Positions 1 through 10,490 are shown, numbered from the stretch's first letter. The stretch is 64,000 nt of DNA from Furfurilactobacillus milii (GCF_009864005.1 NZ_WEZQ01000005.1:472635-536634), one strand, 5' to 3'. Notes: a model not told the origin generated them from the sequence alone. Made by a program: numbers and translations.

Positions 1-2
1 GA

Positions 3-42
3 AACGGCCTCACTCCAGATGAATACTGGAATGAAGCCGCTT
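3..42 (-). terminator. Hairpin, possible terminator downstream of yhaM
   Basis: An imperfect inverted repeat pairs 3-18 with 26-42 around a 7-base loop. It lies about 150 bases past the yhaM stop on the minus strand. The window ends before a T-run on that strand could be seen, so the terminator role is inferred from position only. Confidence 0.35.
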
Positions 43-190
43 AGAGAATACCAAAACTTTATATTATTTCATCTGTCAACTTGACAGGGCACAGTGCATT
101 TATGGGGTTGCCTTTTATCGTGCATTGAAGTTTGCCACCGAATGAAGCATGGCTCATGCTGAACACGTTTTAATGTTCAATAACGAATCA

Positions 191-1165
191 CTAATCATCC
201 TCTGACTGATTAGCTTTGGATGCTGTTGGTCGGTAAAAATTACGGCCATCTAACCCAAAAATTCGTTCAGAGAAATCACCCGGTTCAGTATGTTCAACTG
301 CCGTGGTCATCATTTGAATCGAAGCATCCAGTTCATCCAAATCATGGAGAACTTCTGCTTCTAGCAAATGTGGCCGCACTGGCGAACCGTATTCCAATAA
401 ACCATGATGCGCCAGAATCATGTGCCGCAGCAACAGCATCTCCTCACTTTCGGGATCAAAGTGCAATTCTTGACAGACATTCACAATTTCTTCATCAATC
501 AGGACAATATGGCCAATTAAATTGCCAGCCAATGTATAGGTTGTTGAAATTGGCCCCGACAATTCAATGGTTTTGCCCAAATCATGTAGAAGCGCTCCGG
601 AGTACAGCAATGAACGATCAATATTTGGATGCAGATCGGCAACAGTCTTGGCCAGTCTCACAATTGAAATCGTGTGATAAGCTAACCCACCTGCAAATGC
701 ATGATGGTTTTTCTTGGCAGCCGGAAAATTATAGAAATCATCTGCATGGCGCTGAAGCAAAGTTCGAACTACCCGATTCCATGTTGGCTCAGTGATTTCA
801 AAAATAATGTTTGAGACAGACTCTTCCATTTCAGCCCGCGTCATCGGCCCGTGGGCGACGTACTGAGACGGATCATTGGGTTCACTGGTATTAGCCAACC
901 GCAGATTCATAATTTTGAGTTGCGGATTTCCCTGATAAAGTTCTTTCTTGCCTCTAACCAAGACCACTTTTCCCGGTTCAAACGTAGCAATATCTTGATC
1001 CGTTGCATCCCAAAAATTACCGGACAATTCGCCAGAAGGATCCTCAAACGTCATCCGAATAAATTGCTTTCCGTTTTTAGCCGTTCTTACGTCTGCCCCT
1101 TTCAGTAACAAGAACAAATCAAATTGTTCATCTACTTGAAATGACAGCAATTGTTTTTCCGCCAT
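191..1165 (-). CDS. yhaM: 3'-5' exoribonuclease YhaM
   Basis: A 324-residue protein with an N-terminal OB-fold nucleic-acid-binding region (about residues 10-90) and an HD phosphohydrolase domain (about 155-280) showing the HDLGK metal-binding motif near residue 195 and further histidines. This is the YhaM/Cbf1 layout, a metal-dependent exonuclease that trims the 3' ends of RNA. ATG at 1165 is chosen over the in-frame GTG two codons upstream because AAGGAG lies 8 bases before it. It is the last gene of a run that begins with the SbcD/SbcC-like pair, as in Bacillus (yhaO-yhaN-yhaM). Family assignment is firm; the exact RNA targets are unknown. Confidence 0.93.
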   Translation of the reverse strand: MAEKQLLSFQVDEQFDLFLLLKGADVRTAKNGKQFIRMTFEDPSGELSGNFWDATDQDIATFEPGKVVLVRGKKELYQGNPQLKIMNLRLANTSEPNDPSQYVAHGPMTRAEMEESVSNIIFEITEPTWNRVVRTLLQRHADDFYNFPAAKKNHHAFAGGLAYHTISIVRLAKTVADLHPNIDRSLLYSGALLHDLGKTIELSGPISTTYTLAGNLIGHIVLIDEEIVNVCQELHFDPESEEMLLLRHMILAHHGLLEYGSPVRPHLLEAEVLHDLDELDASIQMMTTAVEHTEPGDFSERIFGLDGRNFYRPTASKANQSEDD

Positions 1166-1225
1166 GTCCACGACTCCTTACGTTTATTTTTGTCTCTCCG
1201 AAACCAACATTAACTTATGCAGTCG

Positions 1226-3736
1226 CTAAAGCTCAGTAATCTGATTGTCGTCAAACGTAGTTAGTGCCCCTGCATCCGCGGTAAAGTAAATTACCTGAAC
1301 CTGTTGAGCGAGCTCTTTCATCAAGTTAAACATTGCCTGTTTACGATGACGATCAAAGTCAACGAACGCATCATCAATAATCAACGGCATTGCAGTCCTG
1401 TCGGCCATGACACTGGCAAAGCCAAGTCGAAGCGCGATATAGAGTTGCTCGGCCGTACCACGAGATAATTCAGTAACGTCGAAAACTGTTCCTTGAGACG
1501 TCGTCACTGTTAACGCCTCGTTAATAAACTCAATCTTAGTATAGTGCGCCAGTGTTAACGTCGCAAAATATGTTTGCGCGCGCTCTACAATTGCTGGCAA
1601 ACGGTCAGCAGACGCAGCATTAAGTGCCCCATCAATCCACTGTGCGCTTAGCCGGTCAACCAACCATTGTTGCGCGGTTTCAACTAGCTGAGTTTCCATG
1701 TTTGCCAAACGTTGTCGGAGCATTGGCATGGTGTCATCTTCACTCTGACGAGCAAACAGCGCCTGTTGATTTGCAATGTCTTCTTGCACCTGATCACGTT
1801 GCTCAATATCGCTTTGTAAATCTGCTGTCACTTCCGCCTGGCGTTGGTCAACGGCTGATAGATCCTGATATGAAGTTAGTTTGGCTAGCCACTCCGGTGT
1901 CAACTGATTACCAAGTGCACGACGTTCCGCTGTTTGATCAGCTAACTGAAGTTGCTGTTGATATAGATTTTCAAAATCATTTGGCGTTTGTACATGATAA
2001 CGTTGCATCACTTGTTGTAACGATGTCGTTACCTCACTTAATTTGGACTGTAAGTCACTATTTTCACGGATAAGTTGCAAGCGCTGCTGTGATTGTCCCT
2101 GCACAGTTGCGACGGCTAGTTCCTTTGCCGATGTATACTGTCGTGCCTTTAATAACGCATCTGCTGCTGACAAATTCGTTAACGGCAATTGTGTCTCAGC
2201 AAATTGATAGCCTTCAAAGAAGTGATTGATATCCGCGTTCAACTGTTGAATTTTACTTTTCAATGAATCAATTTGATTCGTTAACTGATTTAATCGTTGA
2301 ATATCTGGTTGTAAGACCAACCATGTGTCCACTGGAAAGCCAGCCATATGGTGTTGCTGGGTTAACTCAGATATGCTGCTTTCTTTTGTTGGCACCGTTC
2401 CATGAGCCTGTTGAGCCCGAAACCAGTCCAAAACATTGAACCAGCCACCGGCCAAGCCAGCGACACCCAATAGTACAAACAACCATTTCACACCGCTACT
2501 CATTATCAGTCCAAGCAACAAAAGGACAAGACCGACGCCCATCATTAGCCACTGTTCACGCGTCTTTGAACCATTTGTGGCCCGTTGCTGTCCAGCTCGA
2601 GTAAGTCGACTAACTTGCTCATATTCCGAATCATTTAGTGGTGTCGGCCACGGCGCATTAAATCGATGCTTTGCCACGATTTGATCCCGTTCATCACTTT
2701 GCTCAGCAACTTGCTGTCGACTATACTGACGTTCATGAATTGCCGTTTCAATCTGATCAAACAACGTAGCCTGCGACTTAAAGGCACTTTGATGATCAAT
2801 ATAGAATTGAACGTCGTGAGGCGTTTCTGCCGTCTGTTCCTTTAGTTGAGCCACCTGACGGACTGACGTTTGCATCAACTGTTCACGCTGTGTTTGCAGT
2901 TTTAAAAAGTCAGCATAATCTTCTGCCGTAATCAGTTTTTCATTCACGTCAGGCAGACCATCTGACATGTCCCGGTACTTTTCAAAGACCGGCCACAACT
3001 GCTTAATTCTTGCTAACTCGTCCCGCTTACTCGTTAATTCTTTAATGTGATCACCAAGTTGAGCAACCCTCTGTTTACCAGATAGAATGTCGTGTTGACG
3101 TTTGACAAAATCGGGATAGCTCGCTTCTGCCGCTTTAAGTTGCGCCTGCAAATCATGATAAGCTGTTAGCTGTTGATTTAAGGCTGGCTTTTGACCTCTA
3201 GGACGGTATAAATCGTCTGCGTCTTTATCAAATTGCTCAGCCAGCTCAATCCACGATGTACTTCCGACTGCCCCAACACGTTGAACATTTGCCATCAACT
3301 CGGGTTGCGTCACCGTGGTCAAGAGTTGTAAACCACTCAGATCAAAGTTAAACGTAGCGTCGTTTAATGTTCGATCGACCGGTCCTAGCAATTGGTCCAA
3401 CAGCTCGGGCGGCATCACTTGATTAGTAGTCAAATTTGTCAGCTGAATGTCGCCACCATTCTTACCTGAAGTACGACGTAGCCGATATTGTGTCTGCTGG
3501 GCATCATCCACCGTGAACGTCAAGCTACCACCATAGCCGGCACCCGTTTTCGGTAAGTATTGTTCAGCCGGATGTTTGGCCGTCGCGAAGCCGAATAACA
3601 CACTGCTAACGAACTTTTGAATCGTTGTCTTTCCTGCTTCGTTTTCGCCATAAAAAACTTGTAGCTGCGGATTGATCGGAAAAGTTTTGTTTTGCCATTT
3701 ACCGAAACCGTCGATATTGATTTCTGTAATATTCAT
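1226..3736 (-). CDS. yhaN: SbcC/YhaN-like ATPase
   Basis: An 836-residue AAA-type ATPase with Walker A GENEAGKT at residues 30-37, long coiled-coil arms, a signature-like LSRGTAEQ and a Walker B LIIDDAFVDFD near the C-terminus. This is the SMC/Rad50/SbcC arrangement of the YhaN type. Unusually for SbcC but typical of YhaN, the middle of the protein (about 395-432) carries two hydrophobic segments that could form a hairpin in or near the membrane. It begins 3 bases after the stop of the SbcD-like nuclease, so the two products probably form a nuclease-ATPase complex for DNA end processing or repair. The family is clear; the function is inferred from Rad50/Mre11 relatives. Confidence 0.9.
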   Translation of the reverse strand: MNITEINIDGFGKWQNKTFPINPQLQVFYGENEAGKTTIQKFVSSVLFGFATAKHPAEQYLPKTGAGYGGSLTFTVDDAQQTQYRLRRTSGKNGGDIQLTNLTTNQVMPPELLDQLLGPVDRTLNDATFNFDLSGLQLLTTVTQPELMANVQRVGAVGSTSWIELAEQFDKDADDLYRPRGQKPALNQQLTAYHDLQAQLKAAEASYPDFVKRQHDILSGKQRVAQLGDHIKELTSKRDELARIKQLWPVFEKYRDMSDGLPDVNEKLITAEDYADFLKLQTQREQLMQTSVRQVAQLKEQTAETPHDVQFYIDHQSAFKSQATLFDQIETAIHERQYSRQQVAEQSDERDQIVAKHRFNAPWPTPLNDSEYEQVSRLTRAGQQRATNGSKTREQWLMMGVGLVLLLLGLIMSSGVKWLFVLLGVAGLAGGWFNVLDWFRAQQAHGTVPTKESSISELTQQHHMAGFPVDTWLVLQPDIQRLNQLTNQIDSLKSKIQQLNADINHFFEGYQFAETQLPLTNLSAADALLKARQYTSAKELAVATVQGQSQQRLQLIRENSDLQSKLSEVTTSLQQVMQRYHVQTPNDFENLYQQQLQLADQTAERRALGNQLTPEWLAKLTSYQDLSAVDQRQAEVTADLQSDIEQRDQVQEDIANQQALFARQSEDDTMPMLRQRLANMETQLVETAQQWLVDRLSAQWIDGALNAASADRLPAIVERAQTYFATLTLAHYTKIEFINEALTVTTSQGTVFDVTELSRGTAEQLYIALRLGFASVMADRTAMPLIIDDAFVDFDRHRKQAMFNLMKELAQQVQVIYFTADAGALTTFDDNQITEL

Positions 3737-3739
3737 CGA

Positions 3740-4978
3740 TTACTCATTCCTTCCAGCCGCGTTAACTTGTCGAATGACAGCCTGTTTCAGATCTTCGCCA
3801 CTGTGAGCCAACGCGCTTGCAATTGTCGGCTCAGCAAAAAGTTGATCAGCAGTCTTCGCAATGTTTTCCGCCGCAAAAACTGAATCCGCCGCTTGATTCC
3901 AATAATGTTGATCCAATTGTGTAAAGTGTGTCGATTCACTGTCTTCATCTGCCAGTTGCAGATCCACAACCAGTTGGTTAGCTTCAGCTAATCGGGCCAT
4001 TTCTTGGGATTGAAGTAAGCTTAACAGACTCCCGTTAGTCAACCGTTGCTTAGTTTCAGCGGCCAATTGATCTGTATGGATTAGTTTAAGACTCAACATT
4101 TCTAAAGACTGTTTAATGGAATGTGCTTTCACTCGGTCAGCTAACTGGCTTAACTGTTTGGCGATTGCTTGTTGCAAACTGTTTGTGCTGGTAATGCTGT
4201 CACAGTCCACCGTTTGCATATTCCACACGACGGGAGCCACCGCATGAAAAGTTGGTACCAAACGACTCTGTTCCTGTTGAACCAGCATGTACCCCTTTTC
4301 ACCAGTTTCGTTTATGTGGCGTCCTTGAATATTACCCGGATAAATAATCCACGGTCGTTCCTCATGCAAGACCTGCCGTTTGTGAATGTGGCCAAGCGCC
4401 CAGTAATCGTAATGCTTGCTCATAAGCTCATCAACAGTAAACGGCGCATCGGTGTCATGTGGTCCTGGTTTGCCAGCAATTGAACCATGCAACATGCCAA
4501 TTTGAACGTCCGCTTGCGGACCGCGATCAGGAAATGTGGCCGCCATATCTGTGGCAACAACTCGAGTCGGATATGAAAAACCGACTATTTCAACTTTTGT
4601 TTGATCTCGCGTCGTCAGCTTAAAACTAGACACCTCTTCACCAAACGAATGGACATTGGCAGGTAGTTGAAGACCATCCGTTGCCGCATCCAGATAATCA
4701 TGATTGCCATAACTTAAATACACTGGGATCTGTGCCTGATTCAACCGCTCCATCTCGGTTAAAAAGGCTGCCTGAGCGTTAATCGCACGTTCCTGACGAT
4801 CATAAACGTCACCGGTAATTAAAACAAAATCGACCTGTGTGTCAATGGCGTCGCTAACCAACCGTTTAAAGGCCGTTAGAGGCGATTCATAAATTCTTTG
4901 CCATAAAGCATCCGGCAAATCTTTAAGGCCCAAAAACGGACTGTCTAAATGTAGGTCAGCCGTATGAATGAACTTCAT
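3740..4978 (-). CDS. yhaO: SbcD-like metallophosphoesterase YhaO
   Basis: A 412-residue protein opening with the calcineurin-like phosphoesterase motifs DLHLDSPF (about residues 8-15), GDVYDR, GNHDY and GHIHK, which are the metal ligands of SbcD/Mre11 nucleases. The C-terminal 170 residues are less conserved and probably contact the ATPase partner. ATG at 4978 has AAAGGAG 9 bases upstream. It is the first gene of the yhaO-yhaN-yhaM run and is separated from the gene before it by a terminator, so a promoter is expected in the short gap upstream. Likely role: DNA exonuclease acting with YhaN. Confidence 0.92.
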   Translation of the reverse strand: MKFIHTADLHLDSPFLGLKDLPDALWQRIYESPLTAFKRLVSDAIDTQVDFVLITGDVYDRQERAINAQAAFLTEMERLNQAQIPVYLSYGNHDYLDAATDGLQLPANVHSFGEEVSSFKLTTRDQTKVEIVGFSYPTRVVATDMAATFPDRGPQADVQIGMLHGSIAGKPGPHDTDAPFTVDELMSKHYDYWALGHIHKRQVLHEERPWIIYPGNIQGRHINETGEKGYMLVQQEQSRLVPTFHAVAPVVWNMQTVDCDSITSTNSLQQAIAKQLSQLADRVKAHSIKQSLEMLSLKLIHTDQLAAETKQRLTNGSLLSLLQSQEMARLAEANQLVVDLQLADEDSESTHFTQLDQHYWNQAADSVFAAENIAKTADQLFAEPTIASALAHSGEDLKQAVIRQVNAAGRNE

Positions 4979-5039
4979 GCTGATGTCTCCTTTACCTCGG
5001 TACTTTTTGTTTAACGTAATACTCGCCTAGCGCTTACTA

Positions 5040-5085
5040 AAAACAGTCTGGCAGTCACGGGACTAACCGTTACTACCAGACTGCG
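5040..5085 (-). terminator. Rho-independent terminator after the YlbF/YheA-like gene
   Basis: On the minus strand a 12-base stem (CAGTCTGGTAGT with ACTGCCAGACTG) is followed by TTTTTAG. It lies directly after the stop at 5099 and ahead of yhaO. Confidence 0.85.
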
Positions 5086-5098
5086 ATATCGAACTTAA

Positions 5099-5443
5099 TT
5101 ATTTTCTGTATAAATCCTGAATTGGCTTAGTAATCACATTGTTGAGTTCGTTCAACAAGTTGTTAACAGCCTCTTCTTTTTGCATCAATGTTTTGATCTC
5201 TTCAAAGTTACCAACCTTCGTGGCTAACTCACGAGCGTTGTTCATTTCGTCTTCGCTCAGATTTTGACCTTGCATCTGCTTTTGTTGCAAACTCAATTGA
5301 GTTGACTGAAATTCTTGAAAAGTTTTATAAGCCTCATCGTTTTGCTTCATTTTATCGTAGGCATCACTCAGTGCTTGAAATTCGTCGCTTGCTTCTAGGG
5401 TCGTGGCCATGGACTTTGCGTCGGCCAAAATATCTGCTGCCAT
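5099..5443 (-). CDS. YlbF/YmcA (YheA) family protein
   Basis: A 114-residue, almost wholly helical, soluble protein of the YlbF/YmcA/YheA family. Charged and glutamine-rich heptads (QEFQSTQLSLQQKQMQ) suggest a helical bundle. In Bacillus, YlbF and YmcA form a complex that affects RNase Y and development; YheA-type members in lactobacilli are uncharacterised. The start is placed at 5443 because a GAGGAGG ribosome binding site precedes that ATG; the ATG six codons earlier overlaps the site itself. Single gene with its own terminator. Confidence 0.85.
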   Translation of the reverse strand: MAADILADAKSMATTLEASDEFQALSDAYDKMKQNDEAYKTFQEFQSTQLSLQQKQMQGQNLSEDEMNNARELATKVGNFEEIKTLMQKEEAVNNLLNELNNVITKPIQDLYRK

Positions 5444-5558
5444 AAACGGTAGCCTCCTCATTTTTTAATTCCTTATTAGTGTAACATTTCCTTCAAAAGG
5501 AAACAGCTGTTCGCTTTGAAAATCTCATCAAATTTTCAATCAGTCAGTGCCTTATCGT

Positions 5559-7745
5559 TTAACGTCCTAGAACACCGGTGAACTGATTCCAAAGATCGCC
5601 AGCTTTTTGAAGCAACGAATCGGCGCCCTTACCAATTGATTTGCCGACTTTACCAGCACCTTGTTGCACCTCATCCCAAACGTTGCCACTTTCCGCTGAA
5701 CTTTCAGTTGCTGCCAACGTATTGGCATCTTTAACGGTAAACGCCGTTTGTTTGGTATTCGGCAACATGCTCGTCATTTCGGCCTTGTAGAGCTGACTAA
5801 CAGCTAACCCCTGGGGAACATCTAGATGGTTCCCCTTATTAGTCTGGTCGAAACCTTCCCAGTTAACCATGACTAAGTCCGGCGTGTAGCCGTCAACCCA
5901 CATATCTGTCGTTCCAGTAGTGTCGCCAACACCGTCTGCTTCAGTGGTACCGGTCTTCCCAGCCACTTGATAACCCGCTGGTTTTGCGTAGACACCAGTA
6001 CCATGGGTAAATGTCCCCAACATCATGCTGGTCATTTCGTTAGCGACATTCTTGCTGATAATCCGTTTTGGCTGATCATAGTCATTATCTACGATGACTT
6101 TTCCGGAAGCATCCACAATCTTAGTAATAAAGTGAGCCTGAGTTAACTTACCACCGTTGGCAAACGTCGTAAACGCTTGTGCCATCGTCTCAGGTGACAC
6201 ACCTTTCTTAATACCACCAAGCACCATTGCCAGGTTATTATCGGATTTATCCAAGTTAATTCCAAATCGTTGAACAGAGTCATAACCCTTTTGAACACCA
6301 ATCTTGTTCAAAAGCCAAACTGCTGGCGCATTGTAACTGTTCTGAAGCGCTTGATACATTGGCACCTCACCACGATAAGTATCGCCATAGTTACTTGGTG
6401 AATAATGATTAGCGCCATAGGATTGTTTCTTATCCTGCAACTCAGAATCATAATAGTAACCATTTTGAAGTGCCGGCGTATAAACAGCAAATGGCTTTAT
6501 CGTTGAGCCCGGTGAACGCAATGATTGTGTTGCTCGGTTAAAGCCACGGAAGACGTGTTCACCACGGCCTCCCATAACAGCAGACACGCCCCCGTTATCA
6601 GGATCCATTGCAATACTTGCTGCCTGAACCATTGTGCCATCGCTAGCGTTAGCTGGGAAGTTGGCGGAGTTCTTAAATAAGTTCTGCATGGTTGTTTGCT
6701 GCGTTTGATCCAAGGTTGTGTAAATCTTATACCCATGGTTCATGATGTCAGCTTCTGTTAGACCATATTTAGAAATGGCTTCATCAATCACTGCATCAAA
6801 GAAATAAGGGTACCGGTAAGAACTGTCCGGCGCATAATTGTCTGTCGTCACTAAGGCTGTTTTTTGATAAGCAGCCGCGTCAGCCGATGAAATCTTTTTG
6901 TTGTCTGCCATCAAGCCGAGCACAACGTTTCGCCGCGCTTTCGAGGCGGCCGGCTGATCTACCGGATTATAACCGCTTGGGGACGTTAACATCCCTGCCA
7001 ATACCGCCGATTCCGGAACAGTTAACTGAGTCGCATGCTTACCAAAATATCGCTCAGATGCATCTTCAACGCCCCAAACACCATGTCCAAAATAAGCATT
7101 GTTGAGATACATTGCTAGAATGTCCTGTTTGGAATAAACGTTTTCAACTTCAATAGACAGGAAGATTTCTCGTGCCTTACGTGTCACCGTTTGTTCCTGT
7201 GACAGATAAGCGTTCTTAACCAATTGTTGAGTTAACGTTGATCCACCGCCACTAATGTAATCTCGGTGAAGGAGCTTATTTCGAGCTAACAGAAAGAAGG
7301 CACGTGCCAACCCCTTAATCGAATACCCGTGTTCGTGATAAAAATTGCGATCTTCTGTTGATAACACCGCGTTTTGAATGTTGGGTGAAATCTTATCTAA
7401 TGAAACATAGGTCCCTTTTTGTGAGTACAGCTCCCCAGCTTTTTGACTCTTCCGGTCGTAAATTACCGTTGGCTGCGACAACGCTGCTTTTAAATTACCA
7501 ACATGGGCCGTTTTTGCCTCGAACGTAAAGTAAGCGCTCATCACGAAAATAACGCTTAAGATAGCCACAATAACCCACCGTGTGAGTTGAAAGCGACGCC
7601 AGAAATGGCGAATGTGACGCCACATGGCATGCCACAAACGTCCTAACCACTGCATAAATGCAGAGTTTTTAAATTGTTTTAGGCCCTGCATAAAGGCGGA
7701 ATCCCGCCAAGACTGACCGGAATCCGGATGCTGATTGCGCTTCAT
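5559..7745 (-). CDS. Class A penicillin-binding protein (PBP1A type)
   Basis: A 728-residue bifunctional peptidoglycan synthase. A basic cytoplasmic tail of about 55 residues precedes one membrane anchor (WVIVAILSVIFVMSAYFTF). The GT51 glycosyltransferase domain shows EDRNFYHEHG and GGGSTLTQQLVKN. The transpeptidase domain shows SPGSTIKPF (catalytic Ser), NSYNAP and KTGTTE. It polymerises glycan strands and cross-links stem peptides on the outer face of the membrane. The tail contains the repeated phrase SAFMQ twice (about residues 16-33), a small internal duplication. It stands alone between the YlbF-like gene and argR; no operon partner is evident. Confidence 0.93.
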   Translation of the reverse strand: MKRNQHPDSGQSWRDSAFMQGLKQFKNSAFMQWLGRLWHAMWRHIRHFWRRFQLTRWVIVAILSVIFVMSAYFTFEAKTAHVGNLKAALSQPTVIYDRKSQKAGELYSQKGTYVSLDKISPNIQNAVLSTEDRNFYHEHGYSIKGLARAFFLLARNKLLHRDYISGGGSTLTQQLVKNAYLSQEQTVTRKAREIFLSIEVENVYSKQDILAMYLNNAYFGHGVWGVEDASERYFGKHATQLTVPESAVLAGMLTSPSGYNPVDQPAASKARRNVVLGLMADNKKISSADAAAYQKTALVTTDNYAPDSSYRYPYFFDAVIDEAISKYGLTEADIMNHGYKIYTTLDQTQQTTMQNLFKNSANFPANASDGTMVQAASIAMDPDNGGVSAVMGGRGEHVFRGFNRATQSLRSPGSTIKPFAVYTPALQNGYYYDSELQDKKQSYGANHYSPSNYGDTYRGEVPMYQALQNSYNAPAVWLLNKIGVQKGYDSVQRFGINLDKSDNNLAMVLGGIKKGVSPETMAQAFTTFANGGKLTQAHFITKIVDASGKVIVDNDYDQPKRIISKNVANEMTSMMLGTFTHGTGVYAKPAGYQVAGKTGTTEADGVGDTTGTTDMWVDGYTPDLVMVNWEGFDQTNKGNHLDVPQGLAVSQLYKAEMTSMLPNTKQTAFTVKDANTLAATESSAESGNVWDEVQQGAGKVGKSIGKGADSLLQKAGDLWNQFTGVLGR

Positions 7746-7895
7746 AAATTTGTACCCTTCTGTCTAAATTAATCCAGTGTATCGTACCACACTAAACCGT
7801 GGCGTCAGCGTTGAAATCGGCAGTTTTAACAATTTTTATTAGTCCGTTTATGAATGTAACCCGACAAACACACATTTTATCTGCATGGATGATAA

Positions 7896-7943
7896 AAAGG
7901 TGATGTTCAAAAACGTCGCAAACGTTCTCAAACATCACCTTTA
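7896..7943 (-). terminator. Terminator of argS-argR
   Basis: On the minus strand AAAGGTGATGTT pairs with AACATCACCTTT, followed by TTATC. It sits 47 bases after the argR stop and ends the argS-argR unit. Confidence 0.75.
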
Positions 7944-7989
7944 ATTTAGCTTACAACTAAGAAAGCTTTAATTACCTAACATCCTGCTT

Positions 7990-8442
7990 TTAATGCTGAT
8001 ACGCTGCCCAACGGTCATGCAAAGTGTTCGCTGCCTCACGGTTAGGGCTGATAACTAATATCGTATCATGACCCGCCAACGTGCCCGTTATAGCATCGTC
8101 ATCCATGTCATCAATCAACGCCGCTAATGCGTTACCATCACTAGGCGTCGTCTTAACGACATTCATAAACTCAACTTGAGTAAAGTCAATCACCACTTCA
8201 CCGAAGCGTTGTTCAAAGCGATTATTCGACACACCACTAGTCGTTTTTAAAGCTCGATAGACTGCGTGTCCTTCCGCATTAGGTTCCTTGACAATATGCA
8301 GTTCTTTCAAATCACGTGAGAGTGTGGCTAGTGTTACGTGCACATTCTGTGCAACCAACGCTTTTTGCAGCGCATCTTGGTTAGTAATGTTAGCTGATTC
8401 AATCAACTTTACAATTGCCGCTTGCCGTTGTTGCTTTTGCAT
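7990..8442 (-). CDS. argR: ArgR/AhrC family arginine regulator
   Basis: A 150-residue protein with an N-terminal winged helix (about 1-70, with TLSRDLKELHIVK as the recognition region) and a C-terminal oligomerisation and arginine-binding domain (about 85-150) with GTLAGHDTILVI. Members bind ARG boxes as hexamers with arginine and control arginine synthesis or the deiminase pathway. It starts 15 bases after the argS stop and shares its transcript, so it is probably under the same arginine T-box. No strong ribosome binding site is visible, which suggests translational coupling to argS. Confidence 0.92.
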   Translation of the reverse strand: MQKQQRQAAIVKLIESANITNQDALQKALVAQNVHVTLATLSRDLKELHIVKEPNAEGHAVYRALKTTSGVSNNRFEQRFGEVVIDFTQVEFMNVVKTTPSDGNALAALIDDMDDDAITGTLAGHDTILVISPNREAANTLHDRWAAYQH

Positions 8443-8456
8443 GCGTGACCACCGCC

Positions 8457-10148
8457 CTACATTTCGTCTGGTGATTCAACGCCAAGCAACCGCAAGCTTT
8501 CCTTCAACACGATGCTGACACTCTTAACAAGTGCTAGACGAGCGTTTAAGCCATCATCTTCAACTAAGACTTTCGAGTTAGCGTAGTACTTGTTAAATTC
8601 ACGCGCCAAATTGATCGCGTATTTTGCCACAACAGATGGTTCGTACTCTGTAGCCGCCCGTTTGATAACATCACCAAACTCGCTCAACGCCTTAATCGTA
8701 TTCCAAGCTGCTGGATCGTCAATGCTGATGTCATCCAAATCAAACGTCGTCTTGTTGGCTTTCCGTAACATACTTTCAGCCCGCGCACGTGCATATTGAA
8801 CGTAGGGACCAGTATCACCTTCAAAACGAACCACTTCTTCAAGATTAAAGTCGAAACTATTTAACCGTTCATTCTTCAAGTCGTGGAAAATTACGGCACC
8901 CACACCAACTTCATGAGCAACCTCAGTCTTGTTAGCTAATGATGGGTTCTTCGCTTCAATTTGCTTCATGGCCAAATCAATGGAATCTTTTAACACATCT
9001 TCCAGTAGAACAACCCGCCCAGAACGAGTGGATAATTTTTGACCATTCAAGGTAATGAGACCAAACGGAATGTGGTGAATCTGGTCGGCCCAGTCGAAGC
9101 CCATTTCCGTTAACACTGCCTTTAATTGTTTGAAATGGTTAACTTGTTCGGCACCCACAACGTAAAGAGATTGGACAAACTTGTATTCACGTTTCCGATA
9201 AATAGCAGCAGCCAAATCACGTGTGATGTACAATGTTGCACCATCTGATTTTTTAATTAGCGCTGGGTTTAAGTCGTACTTGTCAAGGTCCACAACTTCT
9301 GCACCCTTACTTTCATGCAAAAGATGTTTATCTTCAAGAATCTGGACAACTTCGTCCATCTTGTCGTTGTAGAAGGCTTCACCATTGTAAGAATCAAACT
9401 TCACGCCTAATTCATCATAAATTCGCATAAAAGATTTAAGTGATTCTGACCGGAACCACTTCCATAGGCGAGTTGCTTCTTCATCACCATCTTCAAGTTT
9501 TTTAAACCATTCCCGGGCATCTTCGTCCATTTCCGGATGCTCTTTTGCTTCTTTATGGAAACGAACGTAGTATTCAAGCAACTTATTGATGGGATCTGCC
9601 TTCACTTCGGCTTCAGTTCCCCACATTTTGTAGGCTTGCATTAACTTACCAAACTGTGTACCCCAGTCGCCTAAATGGTTGATTTTAATTGGATGATACC
9701 CAGTTTTAGATAAAATATTGGCAATCGCATTACCAATCACTGTGGACCGCAAGTGACCCATCGACATTGGTTTAGCAATGTTCGGTGACGACATGTCGAT
9801 TGGCACATTACCACCATTACCAAGGTTTTGAGCGCCGTATTGATCCTTATCAGTTAAGATGGCGGCCAACGTAGTTGCAGCAAAGTTGCCCTTCTTTAGG
9901 AAGAAGTTAACATAAGGGCCAACCGCTTGAACTTTTTCAAAGGCCGTTTGGTCAATTTTGTCTGCCAAATCAGCGGCAATTAAATTAGGTGCTTTATGGA
10001 GTGTCTTGGCTAATACAAACGTTGGAAATGCTAGGTCACCAAGGTCAGAAGTTTTCGGCTGTTCAATTTTGACAACAATATCCTCAGCTGTTAATTGACC
10101 ATCTAACGCTTCACTGATAGCTTGCGCAACTTGTTCGCGATTATTCAT
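8457..10148 (-). CDS. argS: Arginyl-tRNA synthetase
   Basis: A 563-residue class I aminoacyl-tRNA synthetase of usual length. It has the N-terminal Add1-like domain, a HIGH-type motif in [17 protein letters not shown] (about residues 117-133) and the DALR anticodon-binding domain at the C-terminus. ArgRS enzymes usually lack a canonical KMSKS; here LSTRSG occupies that place. It charges tRNA-Arg. A T-box leader with a CGU specifier lies upstream, and argR follows in the same direction, giving an arginine-responsive unit. ATG at 10148 has AGGGAG 5 bases upstream. Confidence 0.96.
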   Translation of the reverse strand: MNNREQVAQAISEALDGQLTAEDIVVKIEQPKTSDLGDLAFPTFVLAKTLHKAPNLIAADLADKIDQTAFEKVQAVGPYVNFFLKKGNFAATTLAAILTDKDQYGAQNLGNGGNVPIDMSSPNIAKPMSMGHLRSTVIGNAIANILSKTGYHPIKINHLGDWGTQFGKLMQAYKMWGTEAEVKADPINKLLEYYVRFHKEAKEHPEMDEDAREWFKKLEDGDEEATRLWKWFRSESLKSFMRIYDELGVKFDSYNGEAFYNDKMDEVVQILEDKHLLHESKGAEVVDLDKYDLNPALIKKSDGATLYITRDLAAAIYRKREYKFVQSLYVVGAEQVNHFKQLKAVLTEMGFDWADQIHHIPFGLITLNGQKLSTRSGRVVLLEDVLKDSIDLAMKQIEAKNPSLANKTEVAHEVGVGAVIFHDLKNERLNSFDFNLEEVVRFEGDTGPYVQYARARAESMLRKANKTTFDLDDISIDDPAAWNTIKALSEFGDVIKRAATEYEPSVVAKYAINLAREFNKYYANSKVLVEDDGLNARLALVKSVSIVLKESLRLLGVESPDEM

Positions 10149-10184
10149 TAAATCTCCCTTTCATGGTTCAAATTCTAGATGTCG

Positions 10185-10396
10185 TGTTAAAAAACAAAAA
10201 AACGTCCCTTACATGTGTATGTAAGAGGCGATTTTCCGCGGTACCACTCTTTTTGATCAGGTAATTACCCAATCCACTCATTTAATATTTAACTTTAACC
10301 GTTTGACACGCTTCGTCTGCTCTCTTGATCGCCTTCCACCAACGCGACTCGCTTAACAATACCAATACAGACTACTTCTTCAAACGTGAACGCAAG
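10185..10396 (-). promoter_or_regulatory. T-box leader (arginine) of argS
   Basis: On the minus strand the T-box core GAGTGGTACCGCGG is seen at about 10236-10252, followed by a terminator helix (CTCTTACAT with ATGTAAGGG and a T-run, 10190-10230). The stem I region contains GACGAAG followed by CGU, an arginine codon, at the same offset as AUG in the Met leader of this window. Uncharged tRNA-Arg would stabilise the antiterminator and switch on argS-argR. Confidence 0.88.
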
Positions 10397-10398
10397 CT

Positions 10399-10427
10399 AT
10401 TATACCAACTACAGCTGTGAAACACAA
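10399..10427 (-). promoter_or_regulatory. Promoter of the argS T-box transcript
   Basis: On the minus strand, -35 TTGTGT (10422-10427), a 17-base spacer and -10 TATAAT (10399-10404) lie just ahead of the T-box leader. Confidence 0.7.
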
Positions 10428-10490
10428 TATTATTTGCTTGAACCAAACCGCGTTTTGCTGCCCCACTGACATAGCCAGTCTATAGGTCAA